Shown here piece after piece: positions 48,600 to 57,051 of a DNA stretch of 64,000 nt. The DNA lies in contig CAVSKX010000004.1 of NCBI GenBank assembly GCA_963728765.1, positions 496,001-560,000 on the forward strand. Direction: 5' to 3'. The DNA is from AC-32 sp963728765. GTDB taxonomy: Bacteria > Actinomycetota > Thermoleophilia > Gaiellales > Gaiellaceae. How positions within the stretch are numbered: the first letter of the stretch is position 1; each line of letters opens with the position of its first letter. The notes beneath the pieces were generated by a model. That model searched no databases and was not told the origin of the DNA. It was given only the letters and a program-made list of their open reading frames with translations. Both the position numbers and the translations under genes were made by a program.

Positions 48600-51122
48600 G
48601 CCAGTGCTTTCCGCAGCGCCTCCTCCGCCTTTGCGAGCGCGTCGCCGAGCTTCGAGGGGTCGCGGCCGCCCGCGCGCGCCATTGTCGGCCGCCCACCGCC
48701 TCCGCCGCCGACCTCGGCTGCGGCCTCCTTGATCACCGCGACCGCGTCGAGCCGGCCCTCGAGCGAGCGGTCGAAGTTCGCAACCAGGTGCACGCGGCCG
48801 TCCTCGGTCGCGCCCAGCACGACCGCCGCGGGCGCCCGCGCCTGCTTGATCCGGTCCGACTCCTCGAGCAACGCGTCCGCATCCACGCCGGAGGCGTGGC
48901 CGACGAAGACGTTCACCCCGCCGATCGCCTCGTCGCTGCGGGGCTCGACCTGCACCTCCGAGCGCTCCTCGCGCTTCGGCCCCTCGCGCCGGGCACGCTC
49001 CAGCTCGGCCCGCAGCTCCTCGGCCTCGTGCGCACGCCCGTGCAGCAGCGCGTACGCCTCGCCGGAGGTGACCGCCTCGATCCGCCGCGTCCCCGAGCCG
49101 ACCGAGCTCTCGGACGTGATCACGAACGGGCCGATCTCCGCCGTTCCCCGCACGTGGGTGCCGCCGCAGAGCTCGCGCGACCAGCCGGCGATGTCGACCA
49201 CGCGCACCTCGTCGCCGTACTTCTCGCCGAAGAGCATCATCGCGCCGAGCCGCCGCGCCTCCTCGATCGGGACGACGTACGCGCGCACGGGCAGGTTGCG
49301 GAAGACCGCCTCGTTCACCCGCCGCTCGATCTCCGCGCGCTCCTCCGATGAAACCGCCTGCGGATGCGCGAAGTCGAAGCGCAGCTTGTCCGGCCGCACC
49401 GCCGAGCCCGCCTGGCGCGCGTGCTCGCCGAGCACTTCCTGCAGCGCCTTGTGCAGCAGGTGCGTCGCCGTGTGGTTGGCCATCGTCGGGAAGCGCACCT
49501 GCCAAGGCACGACCGCGCGGACGCGCATGCCCTCGCGGAAGCCCTCGCCCTCGAAGGTCAGCACCTGGTCGTCGCCAGGGAGCCGTGTCGCCGCGACGAG
49601 CTCGGCCCGCGCGCCGGTTTCCTCATCCTCGATGTAGCCGGAGTCGCTGACCTGGCCGCCGCCGTCCGGGTAGAACGGCGACTGCTCGAGCTTCGCCTGG
49701 AAGCGGCCTTCGCCGAGGTCCTCGTAGGCGACGATCGCCGTCAGCACATCGGTCTTCTCGTAGCCGACGAACTCACTACGAACGTCGGCGCTGATGCGCA
49801 CCTCGACCTCCTGCACCGCCTTGCGCGAGCGCACGCGCTGCTCTTCCATCAGCGTGCGGAAGCCGTCCTCGTCGACCGGCAGGCCGCGCTCGCGGGCGAG
49901 CTCCTGCGTCAGCTCGATCGGGAAGCCGTACGTGTCGTGCAGTCGGAACGCCTCCTCGCCGGAGATCTCGCCGTCGGCGGCGGCTTCCTCGAAGAGCGTC
50001 AACCCGCGCGCGAGGGTCTGGCCAAACCGCTCCTCCTCCTCCGCGAGCACCCGCTCGATCTCGGTGCGGGCCCGGTCCAGCTCGGGATAGGCGTCGTGCA
50101 TCTGCTCGACGACGACCCCGGCGAGCCCGGCGAGGAACGGCGGCTCGAGGCCGATCCGCGTCGCCTGCTGCACGGCGCGCCGGATGATCCGTCGCATGAC
50201 ATAGCCGCGGCCCTCGTTCGACGGCGTCACGCCGTCGGCAGCGAGGAACGCCATCCCACGCCCGTGATCGGCGAGGATCCGGTGCGCCTTCGTCGCCTGG
50301 TCGCTCTCGCCGTAGGCGACCCCGGACTCGTCCCGCGATCCAGGCCATGATCTGCTGGTAGCCGTCGGTGTCGTAGACCGACTCCACCTGCTGGAGGATC
50401 CGGGCCCCGCGCTCGAGGCCGAGGCCGGTGTCGATGTTCTGCTTCGGCAGCGGCGTCAGCGTGCCGTCGCCGTGCAGCTCGAACTCCATGAAGACGAGGT
50501 TCCAGAACTCGAGGAACCGATCGCAGTCGCACCCGGGCTGGCACTCCGGCCGGCCGCAGCCGACCTCCTCGCCCCAGTCGTAGAACATCTCCGAGTCGGG
50601 CCCGCACGGCCCGGGCCCGCCGACCGACCAGAAGTTGTCCACCCGCGGCAGCCGCACGATCCGCTCCGGCCGCATCCCCATCTTCTCCCAGGCGGCGACC
50701 GCCACCTGGTCCTCGTCGAGCCCGAGCTCCGGGTCGCCCGCGAAGACGGTGACCCAGACCCGGTCGAGGTCGAGCCTCATCCGGTCGAACATGAACTCCC
50801 AGGCGAGCTCGACCGCGCCGTCCTTGAAGTACTGCCCGAACGAGAAGTTGCCGAGCATCTCGAAGAAGGTCAGCGTCCTCTCGTTCATGCCGACGTCGTC
50901 GATGTCGGGCGTCCGGAAGACCTTCTGCACGGTCGCGAGCAGCGGCGCCGGCGGCTCCTCGAAGCCGAGGAAGTACGGCATCAGCGGCTGCATTCCCGCC
51001 GAGATGAGCAGCGTCGAGCGGTCGTCGGCGCGCGGAATCAGCGAGTGCGAGGGCCTGAACTCGTGGCCCTTGGACTCGAAGAACTCGCGGAAGCCCGCGC
51101 GCAGCTCGGCGGTCGTGCGCAT
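48596..51122 (-). CDS. alaS: Alanine--tRNA ligase (one apparent frameshift)
   Basis: Two frames together give a full AlaRS of about 842 residues. The first (from ATG 51122) has MRTTAELRAGFREFFESKGH, SAGMQPLMPYFLG, VFRTPDIDDVGMNERTLTFF and ends in frame at YQQIMAWI. The second resumes with DESGVAYGESDQATKAHRIL, SNEGRGYVMRRIIRRAVQQA, the editing site NHTATHLLHKAL and CGGTH, and a C-terminal oligomer domain. The break is at the GGG run near 50332-50336, where one extra base restores nothing else. For an essential gene an assembly error is the best guess. TAGAAT lies 7 nt before the ATG. Confidence 0.88.
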
Positions 51123-51129
51123 GGCTGCG

Positions 51130-51135
51130 ATTCTA
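51130..51135 (-). promoter_or_regulatory. -10 box TAGAAT of alaS
   Basis: TAGAAT ends 7 nt before the alaS ATG at 51122, a leaderless arrangement. Confidence 0.45.
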
Positions 51136-51141
51136 CGGGCG

Positions 51142-51420
51142 GTGGATTCCGGCACGGACCGCTGGATCGACGCCGGCGGCACCCGCCTCCAGGTGCGGAC
51201 ATGGGGCGAGGACGCCGGCCGTAACGCCCTCTACTGGCACGGCGTCGGGCTCCCTCGCGCGGCGGTGCAAGCCCATGCGCTGGCCGGCCTCGTTCCTGCG
51301 TTGCTTGCCGCGCTCGAGCTGGAGCGCATAGCCTTCCGCCCCGCGAGCCGGGGCATAACGTCCCACTTGCGGGCGGCCCCGAGACGGTAGGTGCCTTAGC
51401 CGACTGGCTGACGGCGCGCT
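51142..51420 (+). pseudogene. Remnant of an alpha/beta hydrolase
   Basis: From a GTG at 51142 the frame reads DSGTDRWIDAGGTRLQVRTW and GEDAGRNALYWHGVGLPRAA, a standard hydrolase start with the H-G oxyanion motif. It continues as LVPALLAALELERIAFRPAS without a nucleophile elbow and stops at 51390. Another frame then gives ETVGALADWLTAR and a stop at 51420, which looks like the region before a nucleophile elbow. The catalytic core is missing, so this is a deleted, frameshifted gene between divergent alaS and the sigma gene end. Confidence 0.5.
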
Positions 51421-52171
51421 AGGCGGATTGCTCGGCCGCGATCTCCTCGCGGATCTTCTCGAGGGAGCGGCGGATCAGCCGCGACACGTGCATCTGCGAG
51501 ATGCCCACCTGCTGGGCGATCTGCGACTGCGTCAGGCCTTCGAAGAAGCGCAGGTGAAGGATCTTGCGCTCCCGCTCGTCGAGGACGCGGAAGCCCGGCG
51601 CGAGGACGGCGCGGTCCTCCGAGACCTCGTACTGGTGCTCCTCGGTGCCGAGCGACTCGAGCGGGTCGAGCTCGCCCTCGTCGTCGTGGCCGGCCGACCC
51701 CGCCGACAGCGAGAGCGAGCTGTACGCGCGGCCGCTCTCCAGTGCCTCGAGCACCTCTTCCTCGCTCACCTCGGCCGACTTCGCGAGCTCCGCGATGGTC
51801 GGCGAGCGGCCGAGCTGCACGGTCAGCTCCTCGATCAGCCGCGACAACTGGATGTTCAGCTCCTGCAGCCCACGCGGCACACGCACCGACCAGCCGCGGT
51901 CGCGGAAGTGCCGCTTGATCTCGCCGATGATGTTCGGCGTCGCGTACGTGGTCAGCTCGACGCCGCGGTTGACGTCGAAGCGGTCGATCGCCTTGATCAG
52001 CCCGATCGCGCCGATCTGGACGAGGTCCTCGAGCTGCTCGCCGCGGTACGAGTAGCGCCGCGCGAGCGAGCGCACGAGCGACATGTACTGCTCGATCAGC
52101 TGCTCGCGCGCGGCGAGGTCGCCCTGCTCGTGGTAGCGGCGGAGCAGGACCTTGTCGCTCTCCTGCGTCAC
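51419..52171 (-). CDS. SigB/SigF-type RNA polymerase sigma factor
   Basis: A 250-residue group 3 sigma factor with regions 2 (LIEQYMSLVRSLARRYSYRG, EDLVQIGAIGLIKAIDRFD, FTTYA-like LTTYATPNIIGEIKRHFRDR), 3 (GRSPTIAELAKSAEVSEEEV) and 4 (LDERERKILHLRFFEGLTQS, QIAQQVGISQMHVSRLIRRS). This class controls stress or developmental genes and is usually held by an RsbW-like anti-sigma factor. The GTG start overlaps the stop of a small gene in the anti-sigma position. Confidence 0.9.
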   Translation of the reverse strand: MTQESDKVLLRRYHEQGDLAAREQLIEQYMSLVRSLARRYSYRGEQLEDLVQIGAIGLIKAIDRFDVNRGVELTTYATPNIIGEIKRHFRDRGWSVRVPRGLQELNIQLSRLIEELTVQLGRSPTIAELAKSAEVSEEEVLEALESGRAYSSLSLSAGSAGHDDEGELDPLESLGTEEHQYEVSEDRAVLAPGFRVLDERERKILHLRFFEGLTQSQIAQQVGISQMHVSRLIRRSLEKIREEIAAEQSA

Positions 52172-52548
52172 GCGCCCTCCTCCACCGTCAGGCCCTTGGT
52201 CAGCTCGAGCCACCCGTCTGCGTCGAGCTCGTAGCTGTCGACGACGGTGTCGAGGATGCGCCGGAGGGTGACGTCGTCCGGAACGTCCCGCTCGAGCTCG
52301 ACCCGGAGACGGTCGGCCGCGAACGGCCCGACCCGGGTGACGATGGCGCCGTCGGCGAGCCGGAGCTGTACGGTGACGTCGCCGTCCTCCGCGGCCCGCT
52401 CGAGCACGGCGTCCAGCGCCGTCTCGAGGTCGTCGATGCTCTCGAACGTCAGGTCGAGTCGCGCCGCGACGCCGCCCAGCACGAGGTGTGCGACCTCGTG
52501 GAACGGCTCCTCGCGCGGAATCGTCAGGATGATCTTGTCGCCCGTCAA
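52168..52548 (-). CDS. Degenerate RsbW-like (anti-sigma/ATPase-fold) protein
   Basis: A 126-residue protein started by TTG 52548 with GGAGGG upstream: TGDKIILTIPREEPFHEVAH, LVLGGVAARLDLTFESIDDL, ETALDAVLERAAEDGDVTVQ and VGPFAADRLRVELERDV. Its secondary pattern matches anti-sigma GHKL kinases (early helix, then E-T-A-L-x-A-V at the N-box), but the N-box Asn and the D-x-G-x-G ATP motif are absent. It overlaps the sigma gene by 4 nt. I infer a sigma regulator that binds without phosphorylating; sequence similarity alone is weak. Confidence 0.55.
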   Translation of the reverse strand: MTGDKIILTIPREEPFHEVAHLVLGGVAARLDLTFESIDDLETALDAVLERAAEDGDVTVQLRLADGAIVTRVGPFAADRLRVELERDVPDDVTLRRILDTVVDSYELDADGWLELTKGLTVEEGA

Positions 52549-52562
52549 AATCGCCCTCCGTT

Positions 52563-53840
52563 CTAGAACGCGGAAGCGTGGCGCGCGGTTTCGGCGCCGA
52601 CGATCGTCCCTCCGCCGACGACCGCGCCGTCGTCGTACAGGACGGCGGCCTGCCCGGGCGCCACCCCGTACGCGGGCTGGGCAAGCTCGAGCCGGAAGCC
52701 GCCGGCGACCGGGCCGACGGCCGTCTCCACGGCCGGTGACCGGTACCGGAGCTTCGCCTCGGCCCGCGAGACCGGGACGTGCAGCCGCCCCCGTACGCGC
52801 ACGACGCGGATCGCCAGCGCCGCACGAGGTCCGACCACGACGGTGTTCGTCGCGGCCTCGCTGCGCAGCGCGTACAGCGGCTCGGGCGCCGAGACGCCGA
52901 GCCCCTTGCGCTGGCCGGGGGTGAAGCGCCAGAAGCCGTCGTGGCGGCCGACCTGGTTGCCGTCCTCGTCCACCAGCCGCCCCTCGTCGGCGGCCAGTCC
53001 GTGGCGTTCGAGGAAGTCCCGGTAGTCGCCGCCGGCGAGAAAGCATGCCTCCTGGCTCTCGGCTCGTTGCGCCACCTCGAGGCCTGCCTGCGCCGCCTCC
53101 GCGCGCGTCTCGTCCTTGCACTGCTCGCCGAGCGGGAACCAAAGCCGGTCGAGAAACCGCGGGTCGAGCCGCGCGAGCATGTACGACTGGTCCTTGCGCT
53201 CGTCCGCCGCGCGCGCGAGGAGCAGACGGCCGTCGCGCTCCACGATCCGCGCGTAGTGGCCGGTCACGAGGCGCTCGGCCCCCGCTCGCTCGGCGAAGGC
53301 GAGCAGCTCGGCGAAGCGGAAGCTGCCGTTGCAGCGAATGCACGGGTTCGGGGTCTCGCCCGCCGCGTAGCCGCGAACGAACGGCTCGACCACTGCGCGC
53401 CGGAACTCCTCGCGTAGGTCGAGCGTCACGTGCGGGATCCCGAGGCGGTGGCAGGTCGCGCGCGCGGCGATCACGGCCTCGGGCGAGCAGCAGGCTCGGT
53501 CGGCGTCGGGGCCCTGCGGGTCGAGCCAGAGCCGCAGCGTCACGCCGATCGCGTCCGGGCCTGCCCGTAGGAGCGCCACGGCGCTGTCGACGCCGCCGCT
53601 CATCGCGACCGCGACGCGTCCCGGCTTTGGAGCGGCCCGGAAGACCGGCCCGAGTGCGTTCGCGAGCGCGTCCGCTGCGAGCTCGTCGCCGCCGACGGCC
53701 GCCGCTTCCAGCAGCGTCAAGCCGTCGAGTGGCCGCTCGAGCCCTTCGGCCTCGGCACTGATGATTCGCTCGCCCTCGACGGCCAGGCGCGCAAGTGCCC
53801 AGCGGCCGTCGCGCGAGGCATCGCCGACGGCTTCGATCAT
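52563..53840 (-). CDS. mnmA: tRNA 2-thiouridylase MnmA with an extra N-terminal domain
   Basis: A 425-residue protein. Residues 70-425 are MnmA: RVAVAMSGGVDSAVALL (PP-loop 81-86), TPNPCIRCNGSFRF (catalytic Cys), ERKDQSYMLARLDPRF, ESQEACFLAGGDYRDFLERH (second Cys) and TPGQRKGLGVSAPEPLYAL. Residues 1-68 (RWALARLAVEGERIISAEAE, LTLLEAAAVGGDELAADALA) resemble an IscU/NifU scaffold lacking its cysteines. It thiolates U34 of Lys, Glu and Gln tRNAs. TAGCCT is 7 nt before the ATG. Confidence 0.9.
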   Translation of the reverse strand: MIEAVGDASRDGRWALARLAVEGERIISAEAEGLERPLDGLTLLEAAAVGGDELAADALANALGPVFRAAPKPGRVAVAMSGGVDSAVALLRAGPDAIGVTLRLWLDPQGPDADRACCSPEAVIAARATCHRLGIPHVTLDLREEFRRAVVEPFVRGYAAGETPNPCIRCNGSFRFAELLAFAERAGAERLVTGHYARIVERDGRLLLARAADERKDQSYMLARLDPRFLDRLWFPLGEQCKDETRAEAAQAGLEVAQRAESQEACFLAGGDYRDFLERHGLAADEGRLVDEDGNQVGRHDGFWRFTPGQRKGLGVSAPEPLYALRSEAATNTVVVGPRAALAIRVVRVRGRLHVPVSRAEAKLRYRSPAVETAVGPVAGGFRLELAQPAYGVAPGQAAVLYDDGAVVGGGTIVGAETARHASAF

Positions 53841-53847
53841 GCGGTCC

Positions 53848-53853
53848 AGGCTA
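53848..53853 (-). promoter_or_regulatory. -10 box TAGCCT of mnmA
   Basis: TAGCCT ends 7 nt before the mnmA ATG at 53840. Confidence 0.45.
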
Positions 53854-53970
53854 CCGATCACACGGATCGCTGTAGGTGGGCACAGCGTCAGCGGACGTAG
53901 GCCCACGCTTGAAACCGGCGTGACTCCTGTGGTTTCGTAGGCCGACCCCACCGATCACAGGGAGGCAACG

Positions 53971-54390
53971 ATGTCGACACAGGCCTATTCCGGCCTCAAC
54001 CGACCGGGCTGGCTCACGTTCGCGGCGGTCGTGATGTTCGCCGTGGGATTCCTACGAATCATCTCTGCGCTCTACTACTTCGCCGACAGCAATCGCGTCG
54101 CGAACGTCAGCGCTGGAGCGCTGGGGGACAATCTCTTCCTCTGGGGCCTGTGGGATCTCATCGTTGCCGTTCTCGCGTTCTACGCGGGCTACTCGCTGCT
54201 CAGCGGCAACATGTTCGGCCGCGTCGTCGGCTACATCTGGGCGATCGTGGTGATCGTGGAGAGCTTCCTCTTGCTCCAGTACGCCCCCTGGTACGGAGCC
54301 GCCACGCTCACGCTCGCGGTGCTGGTGATCTACGCGCTCTCCTCGACCTCGGAGTGGCGTGACCCGACGCGAGACTCGACAGCTGTCTGA
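53971..54390 (+). CDS. Four-helix membrane protein, DUF7144-like
   Basis: A 139-residue protein: LNRPGWLTFAAVVMFAVGFL, NLFLWGLWDLIVAVLAFYAG, YSLLSGNMFGRVVGYIWAIV and YGAATLTLAVLVIYALSS give four membrane helices. The pattern (G-W-L/V-x-F-A-A-V-x-M, W-G-x-x-D-L, G-R-x-x-G) matches small actinobacterial membrane proteins of the DUF7144 type; function unknown. Unlike most genes here it has a clear ribosome-binding site (AGGGAGG, 6 nt before ATG). A strong terminator follows. Confidence 0.75.
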   Translation: MSTQAYSGLNRPGWLTFAAVVMFAVGFLRIISALYYFADSNRVANVSAGALGDNLFLWGLWDLIVAVLAFYAGYSLLSGNMFGRVVGYIWAIVVIVESFLLLQYAPWYGAATLTLAVLVIYALSSTSEWRDPTRDSTAV

Positions 54391-54410
54391 GCACTAACGC
54401 CTCTACGCAG

Positions 54411-54436
54411 ACGGGGGAGCCCTGCGGCTCCCCCGT
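54411..54436 (+). terminator. Terminator after the membrane protein gene
   Basis: ACGGGGGAGCC (54411-54421), loop CTGC, GGCTCCCCCGT (54426-54436): a perfect 11-bp stem followed by TTTGG. Confidence 0.8.
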
Positions 54437-54613
54437 TTGGCTCCAGCCTGCCGATGCGTCGAAGCCCCTTGTGAACCTGGACTAGCCAGGTGGGTGCCGC
54501 GCCTCCCTCGGCTTGCGCCTCGGGCCGAACACAAGCTCCCATTCACTTGGTGTTGGTTCTACAGTGAGGCCCCGGGCACGAACAGGCTCGAGTGGTCGGA
54601 GTGTAGCTCAGCT
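54437..54613. other. Gap between convergent genes
   Basis: Contains ACCTGG-ACTAG-CCAGGT (about 54475-54491) and, at its end, CGGAGTGTAGCTCAGCT (54597-54613), which resembles the first 17 nt of a tRNA gene (acceptor and D-arm start). No anticodon arm or T-loop follows. I see no protein gene here. Confidence 0.35.
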
Positions 54614-55033
54614 CTAGCGCGCGAAGACCCATCGGATCCGCTGCACGCCGTCGACGCCGAGCTCCTCCGCGAGCCTCGGCGTGAGGTCGAACTTCCGCCC
54701 CGCCGGCACGGGCCGCCGGTCGATCACGCGGGTGAGGATCCGCGGGCTGTCCTTGTACGCGACGTAGACGAGGACGCCGCACGGGAGCACCGAGTCGGTG
54801 ATGCCGATAGTCCCCGGCCGGAGCACGTAGCCGCAACGCGTTCGCTTCCCGTAGCGCGGTTCGCCCGCGCCCGCGAGGGCCGTGTACCACGCGCCACCGG
54901 CCGCCGCCACCGGCTGCGGCAGGCTCTTGTCGCTCTGGCTGTTGCCGTGCGAGGTGAGGGCCAGCGCGACGATCGCGGCCAGCAGTGCGACGCACGCGAG
55001 CGCCACCTGACGCTGCGCCAGCGCCGCCCTCAC
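54614..55033 (-). CDS. RlpA-like double-psi beta-barrel protein
   Basis: A 139-residue protein with an N-terminal membrane anchor or signal (VALACVALLAAIVALALTSH) and a DPBB domain: GAWYTALAGAGEPRYGKRTR, CGYVLRPGTIGITDSVLPCG, VLVYVAYKDSPRILTRVIDR and FDLTPRLAEELGV. RlpA/expansin-like barrels bind or cleave peptidoglycan; the R-V-I-D-R segment and two Cys are visible. GTG start overlapping the upstream gene by 4 nt. Last of a three-gene envelope operon. Confidence 0.75.
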   Translation of the reverse strand: MRAALAQRQVALACVALLAAIVALALTSHGNSQSDKSLPQPVAAAGGAWYTALAGAGEPRYGKRTRCGYVLRPGTIGITDSVLPCGVLVYVAYKDSPRILTRVIDRRPVPAGRKFDLTPRLAEELGVDGVQRIRWVFAR

Positions 55034-55302
55034 GTTGCCAGCTCCGCCAACCGCGCGCCGAACACGTCACGGACGAGCGAGTCGAACTCGGGCGGGAGAT
55101 GGCCTGACGTGTCGGCGACGTCGCGCAGGTGAAGCAGGAGCAGCTTCCGCTCCTGTGCGCGGTCATCGGCGTCCAGGTCCTCGGCCAGGCGCTCGAGCTC
55201 CCAGAGGTTCCACGCGCGTGGCGTCCTCGTCTCGACGTCGATTGCACGACCGGTCGGCGTGGGCTCGGCCGGCGCGGCGGCCTCCCGCCGTCGAATCCTC
55301 AT
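55030..55302 (-). CDS. Conserved-looking small soluble protein, unknown
   Basis: A 90-residue protein: MRIRRREAAAPAEPTPTGRA, TRTPRAWNLWELERLAEDLD, ADDRAQERKLLLLHLRDVAD and LPPEFDSLVRDVFGARLAEL. Helical, acidic and basic patches, with W-x-L-W-E-L-E-R-L. I have seen similar short actinobacterial proteins but cannot name a family. It overlaps both neighbours by 4 nt, so it is cotranslated with the EP-rich membrane protein and the RlpA-like protein. Confidence 0.6.
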   Translation of the reverse strand: MRIRRREAAAPAEPTPTGRAIDVETRTPRAWNLWELERLAEDLDADDRAQERKLLLLHLRDVADTSGHLPPEFDSLVRDVFGARLAELAT

Positions 55303-56051
55303 CCGCCGTGCTCCTTACGCTCCTCGGGCTCGTCGAACAGCTCGGCGACCTCTTCGGCGACGCGACTCGTCTCGGGTGCCGTGCGCCGCGGAAGCAGCTT
55401 CACGTGGCGAGGGGGTGCCTCCGGCTCGGGCTCGGGCTCTCGCTCGCGACGGCGGAAGAACGACCGCCGCCGGCGAGGCGCTGGGACGACCTCGCCGGTG
55501 TCCTCCGTGGGCGCCACCGGCTCCTCCGCGGGCGCAACTAGCTCCTCCATGGGCGCCACGGGCTCCTCCGCCGCCGGGAGCAGCGGCGCGGGCTCGGGCT
55601 CCGGCTCCGGCTCCGGCTCGGGCTCGGCTAAGACCGGCTCCGGCTCGGGCTCGGCCACGATTGGTTCCGGTTCGGGCTCGGGCTCGCGTACGACCGGTTC
55701 CGGCTCGGGCTCCGGCTCGGGCTCGGGCTCGCGTACGACCGGTTCCGGCTCGGGCTCCGGCGGCAGGCGCTGCTCGGGCGGCGCCACCACGGTCCGCTCC
55801 TCGGGCAACGGCCACTCGACCCTCCCGTCCTCGTCCTCCTGCGGCGCGGCCACCCCTGGCAGCAGGTGGGTGAGGGGCGCGGACGCGCTGCGCTCCGCCG
55901 CGAACTCAACGAGCGCGACGAGCACCCACGCCCCGGCCATCACGAGCACGATCACGAGCGGGCGCAGGTCGGCGAGCCCGGCACCGACCGCGAGCACGAT
56001 CAGGAACAGCGCCTCGAGCGCGAAGCGGAGACCGGGCCGGCCCGCAAGCAT
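55299..56051 (-). CDS. Membrane protein with a Glu-Pro repeat region
   Basis: A 250-residue protein: two N-terminal membrane helices (FALEALFLIVLAVGAGLADL, PLVIVLVMAGAWVLVALVEF), then a low-complexity region of about 90 residues built of (EP)n and VVREPEPEPE units, then a basic patch (PAPRRRRSFFRRRERE) and an acidic end. Stiff Pro-rich stalks of this kind span envelope distance or bind partners. The DNA is a tandem of GGCTCGGGCTCC-type units, prone to expansion. TAGTCT is 6 nt before the ATG. Confidence 0.7.
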   Translation of the reverse strand: MLAGRPGLRFALEALFLIVLAVGAGLADLRPLVIVLVMAGAWVLVALVEFAAERSASAPLTHLLPGVAAPQEDEDGRVEWPLPEERTVVAPPEQRLPPEPEPEPVVREPEPEPEPEPEPVVREPEPEPEPIVAEPEPEPVLAEPEPEPEPEPEPAPLLPAAEEPVAPMEELVAPAEEPVAPTEDTGEVVPAPRRRRSFFRRREREPEPEPEAPPRHVKLLPRRTAPETSRVAEEVAELFDEPEERKEHGG

Positions 56052-56057
56052 GGGCCG

Positions 56058-56063
56058 AGACTA
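56058..56063 (-). promoter_or_regulatory. -10 box TAGTCT of the EP-repeat gene
   Basis: TAGTCT ends 6 nt before the ATG at 56051 and includes the TAG stop of the upstream coiled-coil gene. Confidence 0.4.
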
Positions 56064-56987
56064 GCTTGTGGTGTCGTCTTCGCTCGGCGGACCGTCGACC
56101 GTGTCCAGCGAACCGGGCGGCGGTGGGCCAGGCGAGCTCGGCGGCGAGGCCGGAGGCTCCTCGCTCTCCTGCTCCTCGGTGGCTTCGGCTTCGGTTCCGG
56201 GCGGCTCCGCCGCGCGCAGCTGCGACGACGCCGGGCCCGGCGACGACGGTGCGGGTCCTCGGCTCGCCTCTGTCGCGGCCTCGGCAGCGCCGACGATCGA
56301 CTGCGCGACACGGCCGACCGCGTCCTCTCCAAGCCCAGCTGCACCGAGCAGCTGCTCGGCACCTTCCTGCGCTCGGTGGATGATCGCGGCAGCCTGGCTG
56401 CGCGCCCACTCGAGCGTCTGCTCGACCTCGGCGCGGGTGGCGTTCGTCAGCTCCGTCGCCTGGTGCCGTGCCTGCTCGACCAGCCGCGCGGCCCGCGACT
56501 CGGCCTCGGAGACCTCCTGGTTCGCCTGCTGCTGCGCCTCCTGCGTCAGCTGGCGCGACTCGGCCTTGGCCGCGTTCAGCACCTCCGCTCGCTGGCGCTC
56601 GCTCTCCTGCCGGTAGCGCTCGACCTCGCCCTCACGGTCCTGCAGCTCACGCTGGCGGCGCGAGACCTCTTCCTCCGTTCGCCGCAGCTGCGCAGCCGAG
56701 GCCGTCTGGGCGTCGCGCTCGATCGTGTCGGCCATCTCGGCCGCGGCGCGGATCATGTGGAGTGAGTCCATGCGCACGGCGTGCCCGGTCGGCTCGGCGC
56801 CCTGGCCCGCCGCCTGTAGCACGCGCAGCTGCACCTGGAGTTGCGTCGTGTGGCGCCGGAAGGCCTCGAACGCCCCGCGAACCTTGTCGCGGTCGTAGCC
56901 GTCGGCCGCGCTCGGCAGGTCCTCGACCCGCGGCAACGGCGTCAAGGACGGTGCTTCGGACGCTCTCTCTGGACCTTCGCTCGCCAT
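56061..56987 (-). CDS. Long coiled-coil protein (DivIVA/cell-wall-scaffold-like)
   Basis: A 308-residue protein. Residues 30-75 (RDKVRGAFEAFRRHTTQLQV, QLRVLQAAGQ) and 95-215 (RRTEEEVSRRQRELQDREGE, VERYRQESERQRAEVLNAAK, QQANQEVSEAESRAARLVEQ) are continuous heptad-like coiled coil; the C-terminus is Pro/Glu/Ser-rich and disordered. It resembles DivIVA- or Scy-type scaffolds but lacks the clear DivIVA N-terminal domain. The ATG has AGGAGG 10 nt upstream, so it has a real leader. Confidence 0.6.
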   Translation of the reverse strand: MASEGPERASEAPSLTPLPRVEDLPSAADGYDRDKVRGAFEAFRRHTTQLQVQLRVLQAAGQGAEPTGHAVRMDSLHMIRAAAEMADTIERDAQTASAAQLRRTEEEVSRRQRELQDREGEVERYRQESERQRAEVLNAAKAESRQLTQEAQQQANQEVSEAESRAARLVEQARHQATELTNATRAEVEQTLEWARSQAAAIIHRAQEGAEQLLGAAGLGEDAVGRVAQSIVGAAEAATEASRGPAPSSPGPASSQLRAAEPPGTEAEATEEQESEEPPASPPSSPGPPPPGSLDTVDGPPSEDDTTS

Positions 56988-57051
56988 GCTCTAGCTTGCC
57001 TCCTGGCTCGACCTCGCTCGACGGAAAGTATGACGGCTCAGCCGGGCGCCG

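Noticed and set aside
55580..55760. CRISPR-like array
   Set aside because: The repeated units are contiguous low-complexity codons for Glu-Pro inside a coding frame, with no unique spacers.
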